DNA of 42,498 bases from NCBI GenBank assembly GCA_039920305.1, contig JBDSEA010000230.1:1-42498 (forward strand), read 5' to 3'. The position numbers were made by a program, and so were the translations under genes. This document shows positions 34,713-42,498 of the stretch, in pieces; the stretch's first letter is position 1, and each line of letters opens with the position of its first letter. The stretch comes from DASRAJ01 sp039920305 (GTDB taxonomy: Bacteria; Bacteroidota; Bacteroidia; Chitinophagales; UBA10324). The notes under the pieces were generated by a model. That model saw only the letters and a program-made list of their open reading frames with translations. It was not told where the DNA came from and did not search any database.

Positions 34713-36332
34713 ATGAAATTTTCGAGGCATTTCTGGTTTTTCATTTTGTGCCTCACCTCCGTGCTGTTTATCTATCTGCCATCATACCAGGCAGGATTTG
34801 TTACCGATTTTTATGCATGGCAATACATGTTTGCCGGCAAAACCTATCTCGATGCACTGAATACATTTTCCTGGCATGCAAATCAGCAGTTCTCTGCACT
34901 TTGCATGTATTTACTATATCAGGTTTTCAAACTGAATGGATGGAGCTGGCTTATAGTGTTTTGTTTTGTGCATGCATTGAATGGCTTTCTGCTCTATAAT
35001 CTTTTCAGGAAATTATTGGAAAAGCAGGGTATCCCTTATCCTGATTTACTTTCTGCAATCGCTTCACTATTGTTTCTGTTATCACCCCATGCCGCAGAGG
35101 TTCTGGTATGGAAGGTATGCTTTCATTATTTGCTTTCCGGATTTTTTATATTATCGATTTTATTCATGGCTCTGCGATATTTTGAAACCAGCCGGGCCAT
35201 ATTCATGCTTGGTCTTTACGGTTTTTTCTTCCTCTCCCTGCTCACACTCGAGGTAGCGCTGATCACTCCATTATTGGTTTTTGCCCTTATGATTTGGTTG
35301 GTTACAATGGAGAATATTCAGGATGCAAGCCGAAAAATTATGATCCTTATCGTGCCGCAATTTTTAATGATTGCAGGTTATCTTTTGCTTAATAAGCTAT
35401 TTCTTCATGACTGGATGGGTCATTACGGAAGTGATGTGCACCTGAAGTTTAATCTTCCGGATGTGCTATCGAATTACTTCAGCTATCTGCTTAAATATCT
35501 CCTTTTTACCCGATACTTTGAGCATTCGGTTAAAATGGAAATATTTGGTGTTACTGAGCCGGGCACTGTCCAGTTGATTTTAGCAATCGCTGCAGTTTTA
35601 TTACTGTTGCTATTTTTCGCTTTCTACAGGAAAATATCTCTACAAATAAGAATTGCAGGATGGTGCTGGATCCTTTTTTCTGTTGCGCTTTTTCCGGTGC
35701 TCACGCTTTACATGGTTACCTTGCTCATTGGTGAAAATGACCGGTACGGGTATTTTGCATCCATGTTTTTCTGGCTGATGATGGTTATGCTTTTTTCTAC
35801 TCTACCAAAAAAATTATTTTATGGTCTATGCTTGATCATTCTTGTAATCTCAGTTTTTCTTACTTTAAAAACCGTTATGTGGTGGCGCGACTCAGCCCGG
35901 ATTTATTATTCCCTGCTCGATGATTTTCGATGGTATGACCGCGACCAGGTGATTGTTCTTAATATTGCTGACAATTATCACGGCTTATTAATGTACCGGA
36001 TTTACCGTGAACCTTCTGCATTAAAGGAAGGACTTGCGCTGATTCGCCATAAGGAATACAAGGGCAGTATGTATGATGTTGTGAATTTTAATATGATGAC
36101 TCCGCAGGATGGGGTGACTGTGATTAAGGATTCGGTAAATTCACTTATAATGAAATTTAACCAAGGTGGTAACTGGTGGTGGCGTGAGGGAATAGGTGCG
36201 GGAGATTATGAAAACGATGTTTATGGTATGCACATTGATGGAGATGTGCACATTCAGTTTAAAAGCTTGCTTCCAAATCATGCTATTATCTATCAGGTGG
36301 GTGGTAAATGGAAGGAAGTCATTATGAATTAA
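34713..36332 (+). CDS. polytopic membrane protein, GT-C glycosyltransferase-like
   Basis: A 539-residue integral membrane protein with about ten hydrophobic segments up to residue 390 and a soluble C-terminal part of about 150 residues. The first periplasmic loop holds GFVTDFYAWQYM, where an Asp soon after helix 1 is typical of GT-C enzymes that use lipid-linked sugars. A later loop, LSPHAAEVLVWKVCFHYLLS, resembles the second conserved loop of that fold. The C-terminal part (WWRDSARIYYSLLDDFRWYDRD) is not recognised. It begins 192 bases after the unknown secreted protein and 52 bases before the sulfatase gene, on the same strand. Function is inferred from topology only. Confidence 0.7.
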   Translation: MKFSRHFWFFILCLTSVLFIYLPSYQAGFVTDFYAWQYMFAGKTYLDALNTFSWHANQQFSALCMYLLYQVFKLNGWSWLIVFCFVHALNGFLLYNLFRKLLEKQGIPYPDLLSAIASLLFLLSPHAAEVLVWKVCFHYLLSGFFILSILFMALRYFETSRAIFMLGLYGFFFLSLLTLEVALITPLLVFALMIWLVTMENIQDASRKIMILIVPQFLMIAGYLLLNKLFLHDWMGHYGSDVHLKFNLPDVLSNYFSYLLKYLLFTRYFEHSVKMEIFGVTEPGTVQLILAIAAVLLLLLFFAFYRKISLQIRIAGWCWILFSVALFPVLTLYMVTLLIGENDRYGYFASMFFWLMMVMLFSTLPKKLFYGLCLIILVISVFLTLKTVMWWRDSARIYYSLLDDFRWYDRDQVIVLNIADNYHGLLMYRIYREPSALKEGLALIRHKEYKGSMYDVVNFNMMTPQDGVTVIKDSVNSLIMKFNQGGNWWWREGIGAGDYENDVYGMHIDGDVHIQFKSLLPNHAIIYQVGGKWKEVIMN

Positions 36333-36384
36333 GTTGTTTTACCATTAAAGACCTTGTTATCATCATTCAAAACAGCAATAACCG

Positions 36385-38556
36385 ATGAAACCTTTTTACT
36401 TTTTTCTCAGTGTTATTTTATTTTCTATCCGCTCTTCATATGCGCAAGAGTGTGCTTCCGAGGCGCCCTCTAAACTGTATGTATCCGGAATCACATCATG
36501 CAGCGCTACTCTGAACTGGTCGCCTGCATCAGGGGCTGCATTCTACAAGGTCAGCTATAAAAAAAGCGGAATGAATAACTGGTCAGCCCAGAATTCAGTC
36601 AACGATACGTTCTTCACCTTCACTAATCTTGCGGCCGGTACTCAATATGGGTTTAAAGTATGGTCTATTTGCAACGATGGCTCAAAAAGCATTGGTAAAA
36701 GGAAGGGTGCAACACTTTTATCGTGTCAATTACCATTTAATATTAGTGTGAGTGAAGATACCATAGTTAGGATTAGCTTCTCCACCACTTGTTCATTTGA
36801 TGCTGCTTACTGCCGCTTTGGATTAACACCTGGCTCAATGAGTACAGTTATTAAAACAAAATATCCGGAATTTCATATCTCTGGGCTGCAGTCTAATACT
36901 ACCTATTATTTTCAGGTATCCACCTGTCCGATAGCACAGAATAACTGGTCCGCCATCAAATCCTTCCATACTATAACAGTTTCTCCAAATATTCTGTTGA
37001 TTATTCTTGATGATTCACGTTTTGACTTTTATAGCTGCAATGGGGCACCATCCTTTTTTCAAACACCTCATATTGACCGGATTGCAAATGAAGGGGTTAA
37101 TTTTAAAAATAGTTTTGTAACACATTCATTATGCGCACCCAGCCGTGCCACCATTGCTACAGGTATGTACACGAATCATCATGGTGTTTTCGATAATCAG
37201 AATCAGGCTTCTTTAAATCCAGATCTTCCTTTGCTACCGGCTATTTTAAAGGACAATGGGTATTATACAGCCTTAATTGGAAAAAATCATAAGATTTTTG
37301 ACTATGAAGATAATGATTTTGATTACTGGATGGAATCAACAGTTATCGCAAATGATACCGCTGCAAACTATGATTATTCGGGAATCACTAAACAGATTCA
37401 AGGCTATGATACGGATGTTATCAGTGATTCAGCGGCGGCAGTAATTTCCAGAACCAATGGTCCCTTTTTTATCTGGCTGGCGTATAATGCTACACATACC
37501 CCTCTTAGTCCGGCCCCGGAATATAAGGGTGTGTATGATGATCTGCCAATGCCCCTCGGACCTGATACGGCAAAGTATTCGGTTAATTATCCGCTGTGTA
37601 TATACAATTTAGGCAAAACTTATCAGGCTACTCCGGAACAGGCTGATTCCTTATTTTTTCTTACTTACGAAGAAATGGCTTCAGTAAATGACGGCATCGG
37701 AAAAATATTAAACGCTCTCAATAGTACAGGTAAGCTTAATAACACCATGATTGTTTTCACCAGTGATAATGGGCATATGCTCGGGGAGCATCACCTGGAT
37801 TTAAAAAGGGTAGCGTATGAGCAGTCCTTGCGGGTTCCATTATTTATACGCTATCCTGCATGGTTTCCTGAATCATCTGTAAGCAACCAGTTTGCGCTAA
37901 ACATTGATATCGCTCCAAGTATACTCAAAGCTGCAGGAATATCGGTTAACTATGAAATGGATGGTATGTCACTGAAAGAGCTATTCAATGGTGACTCCAC
38001 TCGTGAATCCATGTATTATCACTACTGGTTTTCAGACGAATGGGGCCAACTGCCAGATATATTTGCCCTTCGGGATACGCAATACAAGTACATTACTTAC
38101 CAGTGCAAGAATACTACTGCTGAATTTTTCGATCTTATCAATGATCCCCTTGAGATGACTAATCTGATCAACACTTCATCGTACAGTAGCTTGGTGAATA
38201 CCTATAAAAATAAGCTCACCAGCCTGCAAAATCAAATAGGAGATACGTTGTATGATGAAAACAAAATAGGATGCAGGCTTGTAAATCCAGTAGTTAACAG
38301 GGAAGCTGAAAACGAGGGGCCGGGGGAAATTAACATATTTCCCAATCCTGCTGACGATATTTTATTTATTAATAATCCGGAAAATCAGACTGTGCATTTT
38401 CGATTGTTTAATTGCTTTGGTGAAGAAATATGTCAACGCAGGCTGTCTGGTGAACAGGAGCAGCTCCTGGTAAAAAATTTACCCGAGGGTATTTATTATA
38501 TAAGAATCGAAAAAGAAGGAATAGATTTCAGTTCCAAATTGGTAGTAATACATTGA
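36385..38556 (+). CDS. FN3-sulfatase with T9SS sorting domain
   Basis: A 723-residue exported sulfatase. A signal peptide (about 1-21, ending SSYAQ) precedes two fibronectin type III-like domains (about 28-110 and 113-197). The type I sulfatase domain (about 200-630) has metal ligands Asp209-Asp210 in LLIILDDSRFDFY and the formylglycine motif CAPSR at Cys250. FTSDNGHMLGEH (about 456-467) is also conserved. The end is a T9SS CTD (about 649-723, NIFPNPADDI ... GIYYIRIEKEG). Cys250 must be oxidised to formylglycine by a maturase not present here. It probably desulfates a sulfated glycan outside the cell. Having a T9SS signal rather than a lipobox is less common among glycan sulfatases. Confidence 0.93.
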   Translation: MKPFYFFLSVILFSIRSSYAQECASEAPSKLYVSGITSCSATLNWSPASGAAFYKVSYKKSGMNNWSAQNSVNDTFFTFTNLAAGTQYGFKVWSICNDGSKSIGKRKGATLLSCQLPFNISVSEDTIVRISFSTTCSFDAAYCRFGLTPGSMSTVIKTKYPEFHISGLQSNTTYYFQVSTCPIAQNNWSAIKSFHTITVSPNILLIILDDSRFDFYSCNGAPSFFQTPHIDRIANEGVNFKNSFVTHSLCAPSRATIATGMYTNHHGVFDNQNQASLNPDLPLLPAILKDNGYYTALIGKNHKIFDYEDNDFDYWMESTVIANDTAANYDYSGITKQIQGYDTDVISDSAAAVISRTNGPFFIWLAYNATHTPLSPAPEYKGVYDDLPMPLGPDTAKYSVNYPLCIYNLGKTYQATPEQADSLFFLTYEEMASVNDGIGKILNALNSTGKLNNTMIVFTSDNGHMLGEHHLDLKRVAYEQSLRVPLFIRYPAWFPESSVSNQFALNIDIAPSILKAAGISVNYEMDGMSLKELFNGDSTRESMYYHYWFSDEWGQLPDIFALRDTQYKYITYQCKNTTAEFFDLINDPLEMTNLINTSSYSSLVNTYKNKLTSLQNQIGDTLYDENKIGCRLVNPVVNREAENEGPGEINIFPNPADDILFINNPENQTVHFRLFNCFGEEICQRRLSGEQEQLLVKNLPEGIYYIRIEKEGIDFSSKLVVIH

Positions 38557-38685
38557 CGCTGGCAGAAAGGATTCCCCCTGTTTAATTTAAGACAACTCTG
38601 AATCCAGTTGTGAATTTCTTTTATGCTTCGGACCGCTATTCGCTTCTTACGCGCAATAGTTTTAACCATTCAATTTCTGAAGCCA

Positions 38686-40014
38686 ATGAAAACCGACAGG
38701 AAGATATTTGTGCTCGATACCTCTGTAATTATTTATGACTACAATGCGATTAGAAATTTTAAGGAGCATGACCTTGTTATTCCTATAACCGTTCTCGAAG
38801 AACTCGATCAGTTTAAAAAAGGTAATGACGATAAGAATTTTGCCGCACGCGAATTTATCCGGTATATTGATAAAGCGAGCGGAAGTGATTCATTGCAGGA
38901 CTGGACTCATATTAACGGGCAAAGCCACGGGCTTTTCAAGATCGAAATGGGTAACCCCAATGGCATTGACACAGATAAAATATTTGGAGAAATAAAGGCC
39001 GATCATAAAATTCTGAATGCGGCTCTTCGTGTAAAAAAAGACAATCCAGGGCGCGAGGTTGTATTGGTTACAAAGGATATTAATCTTCGGATCAAAGCAA
39101 AAGCATTGAACCTGATTGCTGAAGATTATGAAACCGGCAAGATCAAAAACTCAAAAGAACTTTACACCGGCAAAACTTCTATTGATAAAGTACCTGTAAC
39201 CGTACTTAATGAATTGTATGAGCATGGAGAATGTAAGGCTGCATTGTTATTTAAAAAGGGCATCCCTATTCCGAATCACTTTTATCTGCTCAATCACGCG
39301 GGCAAGACACTTGTAGCAGTGTACGATGCCTCTTCCAAAATGCTACAACTGGCAAAAAAGCGTTCCTGTTTTCAGATCATGCCACGCAATGCAGAGCAGA
39401 TTTGTGCTTTTGAAGCCATCCTTAATCCTAACATCAGCCTTGTAACCTTGCAAGGTGTGGCAGGCACAGGAAAAACCCTGCTATCTCTCGCCGGAGCCCT
39501 TGAGCAGCGAAGAAACTTTCATCAGATATACTTGGCCAGGCCCATTGTGCCGCTGAGTAATAAAGACATTGGCTACCTGCCAGGCGACATTAAGAGTAAG
39601 CTCAATCCCTACATGGAGCCACTATGGGACAATTTGAAATTCATCAAGAACCAGTTTTCCGAGCGGGATAAGGAATGGAAACAGATCAGCGATATGGTGG
39701 AAAATGAAAAGCTGGTCGTTTGTCCGCTTGCATATATTCGGGGAAGAAGCTTTTCCAATGTGTTTTTTATTGTTGATGAGGCTCAAAATCTTACCCCGCT
39801 TGAAGTGAAAACCATTATCACGCGTGGTGGCGAAAACACGAAGATAATTTTCACCGGCGACATTCACCAGATTGACACTCCATATCTTGATTCCAGGAGT
39901 AACGGGTTGAGCTACCTGATTGATCGAATCAAGGGCAACCCGATGTATGCCCACATCACACTCGAGAAAGGGGAGAGGAGCGAACTTGCTAATCTGGCCA
40001 ATGAACTCTTATAA
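38686..40014 (+). CDS. PhoH-family ATPase with N-terminal PIN domain (PhoH2-like)
   Basis: A 442-residue fusion of a PIN ribonuclease domain (about 1-150) with a PhoH ATPase domain (about 225-440). The PIN start KIFVLDTSVIIYDYN carries the first catalytic Asp11, and TVLEELDQFKKG the acidic Glu pair. Walker A is GVAGTGKT (257-264) and Walker B is FIVDEAQNLTP (around 364-365); FTGDIHQID follows. PhoH2 proteins in other bacteria combine RNA unwinding and cleavage. I start at 38686, where the PIN domain begins; the ATG at 38623 adds 21 hydrophobic residues with no counterpart. The gene stands alone, and a repeat-rich spacer follows. Confidence 0.92.
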   Translation: MKTDRKIFVLDTSVIIYDYNAIRNFKEHDLVIPITVLEELDQFKKGNDDKNFAAREFIRYIDKASGSDSLQDWTHINGQSHGLFKIEMGNPNGIDTDKIFGEIKADHKILNAALRVKKDNPGREVVLVTKDINLRIKAKALNLIAEDYETGKIKNSKELYTGKTSIDKVPVTVLNELYEHGECKAALLFKKGIPIPNHFYLLNHAGKTLVAVYDASSKMLQLAKKRSCFQIMPRNAEQICAFEAILNPNISLVTLQGVAGTGKTLLSLAGALEQRRNFHQIYLARPIVPLSNKDIGYLPGDIKSKLNPYMEPLWDNLKFIKNQFSERDKEWKQISDMVENEKLVVCPLAYIRGRSFSNVFFIVDEAQNLTPLEVKTIITRGGENTKIIFTGDIHQIDTPYLDSRSNGLSYLIDRIKGNPMYAHITLEKGERSELANLANELL

Positions 40015-40097
40015 GTTTCAATTTGGCCCATCCAGACCGCCTCATTACTTGATAATGCCTTGTAAGTCAATCACTTATGAGGCATTTTTTCATTTCG

Positions 40098-40118
40098 GGG
40101 TAAACATAGGGTAAACAT
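40098..40118. repeat. two tandem copies of GGGTAAACAT, period 11
   Basis: GGGTAAACAT occurs at 40098-40107 and 40109-40118, separated by one A. This iteron-like spacing of about one helical turn could be a protein-binding site. Confidence 0.7.
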
Positions 40119-40130
40119 TATGTTGCTTAC

Positions 40131-40180
40131 GTAGACTGGTGTAAGAACATTTCTTGCATGGCTTACCTTTGGTAGTCTAC
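40131..40180. repeat. nested inverted repeat
   Basis: GTAGACT (40131-40137) pairs with AGTCTAC (40174-40180), and inside it GTAAG (40141-40145) pairs with CTTAC (40162-40166). The two stems are collinear, giving a long interrupted hairpin. No T run follows, so it is not a simple terminator. Confidence 0.75.
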
Positions 40181-40312
40181 AATTTCTTTGCTGCATCAAT
40201 TCCGCTGAACCCCTACGTCTGATATATATTTTCAAATCCTTTAGCTTCGAATTTTCTTGAAGCATATTCTCATATTTTTCGCAAGCGGTATACGGCTTTC
40301 TCCCTGTTAGTG

Positions 40313-40336
40313 GGGATTTATAATATTTGTAATCCC
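40313..40336. repeat. REP-like inverted repeat, copy 1
   Basis: GGGATT (40313-40318) pairs with AATCCC (40331-40336) across 12 bases. Its reverse complement shares the core CGGGATTACAAAT with copy 2, which lies about 70 bases downstream in the opposite orientation. Confidence 0.55.
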
Positions 40337-40403
40337 GACCTTAACAGAAGAGAGGTTTTGTAAATCCGGAACCATAAATTAATAAAAGAGTTGATCCGGG
40401 TGA

Positions 40404-40426
40404 GGCCGGGAATACAAATCCCGGCC
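40404..40426. repeat. REP-like inverted repeat, copy 2
   Basis: A perfect 8-bp stem GGCCGGGA (40404-40411) with TCCCGGCC (40419-40426) and loop ATACAAA. With the related copy at 40313-40336 in opposite orientation it forms a paired unit like those mobilised by RAYT transposases. Confidence 0.65.
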
Positions 40427-40488
40427 AGCGCAATGAGGACAACCGCCAATAAAAAAATTCATTTATCACTATTCTATTCGTCGGTGAT

Positions 40489-40558
40489 ATCACGTGATTG
40501 AAATGCAGGTGGGCGGGTGAGAACACCTGCGAATAAACAGTGTCAAATGCATTTCAAT
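40489..40558. repeat. palindrome plus nested inverted repeat
   Basis: ATCACGTGAT (40489-40498) is a perfect 10-bp palindrome. It overlaps ATTGAAATGCA (40497-40507), which pairs perfectly with TGCATTTCAAT (40548-40558). Inside, CAGGTG (40506-40511) pairs with CACCTG (40524-40529). The 11-bp outer arms are unlikely by chance. Confidence 0.75.
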
Positions 40559-40630
40559 AGAAGTCTCGCAAAGCGCCATCCGTTTCAATTTCTTCCGCGA
40601 AAAAGAATTTTTCTTTCGAATAACTCCCCT

Positions 40631-40638
40631 TATCTTTG
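40631..40638 (+). promoter_or_regulatory. -7 element TATCTTTG for the terminal T9SS gene
   Basis: TATCTTTG is an exact TAnnTTTG match. Transcription would begin near 40645, about 20 bases before the signal-peptide frame at 40664 and far ahead of the first in-frame ATG at 40781. Confidence 0.5.
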
Positions 40639-40663
40639 GTTAGTCATTTATTAATAAATCGTA

Positions 40664-42498
40664 CTGAAAAATTTAAAATCTCTTTGCAATATTTTCTTTC
40701 TTCAAATATCCACTGTTCACTCACAGTGTATTTGCAATGGCGCGGAAATAAACATTTCAACTTTTTCCGGCTGGCCAAAAATGTATGACATCGGTGTTGA
40801 TGATGAGATCTGGGACGTCGAACCAATTGCAGATCCTTCCGGCGTCAAGGATGACGGGTACATTGCGGTTGGGTCTGCTGATATGGGAATTACAGGCAAA
40901 GACATTTGTATTATGCGACTTAACCCCGATGGTTCTAAATACACCGTTGGTGTCTGGGGAATCACAAATCCCATAATCGTTGATGCCCAAGCCAGCGCAG
41001 ACGTAGCTTACCAGGTAGAACAAACAACTGATGGCTTTCTTATTATTTGCGGGTCCACTGCAACAGATCATTTTAATCCTATGGGCAACAAAAACAATAA
41101 TGCCTGGGTTGGAAAATTAAAGCTGGATGGTACCTGGGCATCTGGTTGGAACAGCGGTCTGTATCCCGGTAAAGAATATGGAGGTACCGGCAACGATATT
41201 GGCTATGATATAAAACAGGACAATTTTGGTGATTACGTAATTGCCGGCACAGCAAATATTGGAAATTTTGACGTTCCACCAATGGTGCATGTAGATGGTG
41301 ATTACTGGGTTTTTAAAATTCCTCCCAACGGGAATCTTAACCCTGCTTACTCAAAAGTTTACTCCGGCGATGCTGATGCAGTGGGTCTTGATTATGCGCG
41401 CAGTCTGGTTATTGACTGCTATACTAATTATTATGTTGTATCCGGATTTTGCACATCTTGCAATTCTCAACCCTCTATTAACTCTCAATTGCTTCTCGTT
41501 AAAATTAAACCTGATTTTACCACTTTTACCTCTGAACATTACGGCAATATCAATGCTCAGTTCACATGGGATTATGGCTCCTTCAATGTTATTCAAACTC
41601 ATGATGGAACATTCAATTCTTGCGCAGGCATCAATGATGGATTCTTATCCCTCGGTATTCAGCATCCGGAATTTTTTTATGGATGCTGGGGGGGCACTCA
41701 TGATTTCTGGGCAGTTAAGACCTTAAATAATATTGCAAATCCGAATCTAAGCTTTACATACCAATGCGTCAATGCGAATGTAGGCGGATCCTATGGAGGC
41801 AGAAAAAATGATAAGGGATTCAGCTCGGCATTAACATGTGGCGGTTATTTACTTGCGGGGATTACTGAATCAAATAAACCCGCTCAACCTGGCTGCCCAT
41901 CATGTGAAGTTTCTTGTAATCATTATGATTGTCCTCCCGACGTATCTTCTGAGGATATTTGGCTCGTTAAAATTGACCCTATCACCAACCAGTTTATTTG
42001 GAACGAATCAATAGGCAAAATCGGTAATGATGGTGCGTATACCATCAAAAGGGTGTACGATGGTTCCTATATAGTTGCAGGTTATACTACAAACAATTTT
42101 GAGAAAGATTTTTATTTCAGAAAGTTTGAGCTGGCTCAACCCTGCGTCGCACCCGGAGGTCTGTCAATTCTTACCGCTGCCGTTTGTGCCAAGGTAAGCT
42201 GGACTGTAGAACCGTGTGTCTGGAAGTATAAGCTGGAATATCAGGAAGACAACGGACCATGGATTGCCATTGATGGTGCTATAAGCCCTTTTACAATTAC
42301 TGATAATACAGTTGCGGGAACTGGCTATTTTAAGTGGAGGGTCACATCCTATTGTTCACCCAATAAATTTACTACCATCTATGGATCTCCTTTCTCTATC
42401 AGTTATTGTAATGGCTGCACTTGTCCGTTAAGAGTTGGAAATGAAAGTGATGCTTCAGAATATGGTAATAATTTCCTTTCAGTTTATCCCAATCCATC
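40664..42498 (+). CDS. repeat-rich T9SS protein, truncated by the window; non-ATG start
   Basis: An open frame runs without a stop from 40658 to the end of the window (about 611 codons from 40664). It begins (L)KNLKSLCNIFFLQIS, then TVHSQCICNG, which is a signal peptide, but no ATG, GTG or TTG opens it; CTG at 40664 is the most plausible start. The first in-frame ATG (40781) lies after the signal peptide. The body has about six repeats of the form G-x-Y/F-x-V/I-A/C-G-x-T ... D-x-W/L-x-x-K-L/I, as in DGFLIICGST, DYVIAGTA and GSYIVAGYTT, suggesting a beta-propeller. Cys-rich loops (GCPSCEVSC) and an FN3-like part follow. The last residues, FLSVYPNP, open a T9SS CTD, cut by the window edge. Confidence 0.8.
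   Translation, partial: MKNLKSLCNIFFLQISTVHSQCICNGAEINISTFSGWPKMYDIGVDDEIWDVEPIADPSGVKDDGYIAVGSADMGITGKDICIMRLNPDGSKYTVGVWGITNPIIVDAQASADVAYQVEQTTDGFLIICGSTATDHFNPMGNKNNNAWVGKLKLDGTWASGWNSGLYPGKEYGGTGNDIGYDIKQDNFGDYVIAGTANIGNFDVPPMVHVDGDYWVFKIPPNGNLNPAYSKVYSGDADAVGLDYARSLVIDCYTNYYVVSGFCTSCNSQPSINSQLLLVKIKPDFTTFTSEHYGNINAQFTWDYGSFNVIQTHDGTFNSCAGINDGFLSLGIQHPEFFYGCWGGTHDFWAVKTLNNIANPNLSFTYQCVNANVGGSYGGRKNDKGFSSALTCGGYLLAGITESNKPAQPGCPSCEVSCNHYDCPPDVSSEDIWLVKIDPITNQFIWNESIGKIGNDGAYTIKRVYDGSYIVAGYTTNNFEKDFYFRKFELAQPCVAPGGLSILTAAVCAKVSWTVEPCVWKYKLEYQEDNGPWIAIDGAISPFTITDNTVAGTGYFKWRVTSYCSPNKFTTIYGSPFSISYCNGCTCPLRVGNESDASEYGNNFLSVYPNP

Larger units (their letters stand above)
40015..40630. other. 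gene-free spacer rich in inverted repeats
   Basis: About 615 bases without a supported gene. The part from 40098 to 40558 packs several repeats and hairpins, listed separately. A minus-strand frame (40071-40265) and another (40341-40526) show no family features and run through the hairpins. Possible meanings are a mobile-element scar, REP-type elements or a structured RNA. Confidence 0.55.

Noticed and set aside
40131..40180. Considered as a tRNA
   Set aside because: It lacks a cloverleaf, anticodon stem and T-loop; it only forms a long interrupted hairpin.
40071..40265. 64-residue minus-strand frame in the repeat-rich spacer, looked at as an integrase fragment
   Set aside because: No recombinase motifs; it spans the iterons and hairpins and has no conserved pattern I recognise.

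Overview
The window looks like a chromosomal contig end from a Bacteroidota bacterium, most likely of the Chitinophagia/Sphingobacteriia side; the exact family cannot be fixed from sequence alone. The signs are a SusC/SusD pair, five proteins with type IX secretion (T9SS) C-terminal sorting domains (CTDs), the T9SS regulator PorX, a fused SecDF, a fused LpxC-FabZ, very weak Shine-Dalgarno signals, and promoters of the Bacteroidota TTG-n19/20-TAnnTTTG type. I see no tRNA, rRNA, CRISPR array, intact insertion sequence or prophage. Gene density is ordinary and most genes belong to known families.

Layout. 1-4.1 kb: a small T9SS protein and a large T9SS GH13 amylase-like enzyme, probably both acting on starch-like glucan. 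4.4-6.6 kb: pdhB (E1 beta), a tiny membrane protein and two VOC-fold proteins. 6.7-9.85 kb: secDF. 10.2-12 kb: rlmI-like methyltransferase and a small secreted protein. 12.1-18 kb, minus strand: a cupredoxin/Ig-like T9SS protein, then susC-susD, each unit with its own hairpin terminator. 18.1-18.6 kb: a Nudix hydrolase. 18.7-20.3 kb: porX, divergent from an HD phosphohydrolase. 21.9-25.9 kb: the lipid A cluster lpxD, lpxC-fabZ, lpxA, with an atypical ABC ATPase overlapping lpxA, followed by a polytopic membrane protein. 27.3-30.5 kb: rpsL, rpsG, fusA, closed by a terminator. 30.6-32.1 kb: a low-density patch with an orphan HigA-like regulator, two mini membrane proteins and a decayed T9SS sorting domain. 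32.1-33.7 kb: paaN-like aldehyde dehydrogenase. 33.9-38.6 kb: a secreted protein of unknown function, a GT-C-like membrane protein and an FN3-sulfatase-CTD protein. 38.7-40 kb: PIN-PhoH ATPase. 40.0-40.66 kb: a gene-free stretch full of inverted repeats. 40.66 kb to the end: a repeat-rich T9SS protein cut by the window edge.

Common thread: much of the window concerns building and using the outer membrane and cell surface. SecDF and PorX serve export; lpxD/C/A make lipid A, to which many T9SS cargoes are anchored through A-LPS; SusCD imports; and amylase, sulfatase and cupredoxin are exported cargo. I did not find a clearly new multi-gene system. The best leads are the structured intergenic region at 40.1-40.56 kb, the terminal T9SS gene with no ATG ahead of its signal peptide, the decayed CTD at 31.2 kb, the ABC ATPase lacking usual Q-loop and H-loop residues, and promoters placed so close to start codons that the mRNAs should be leaderless.
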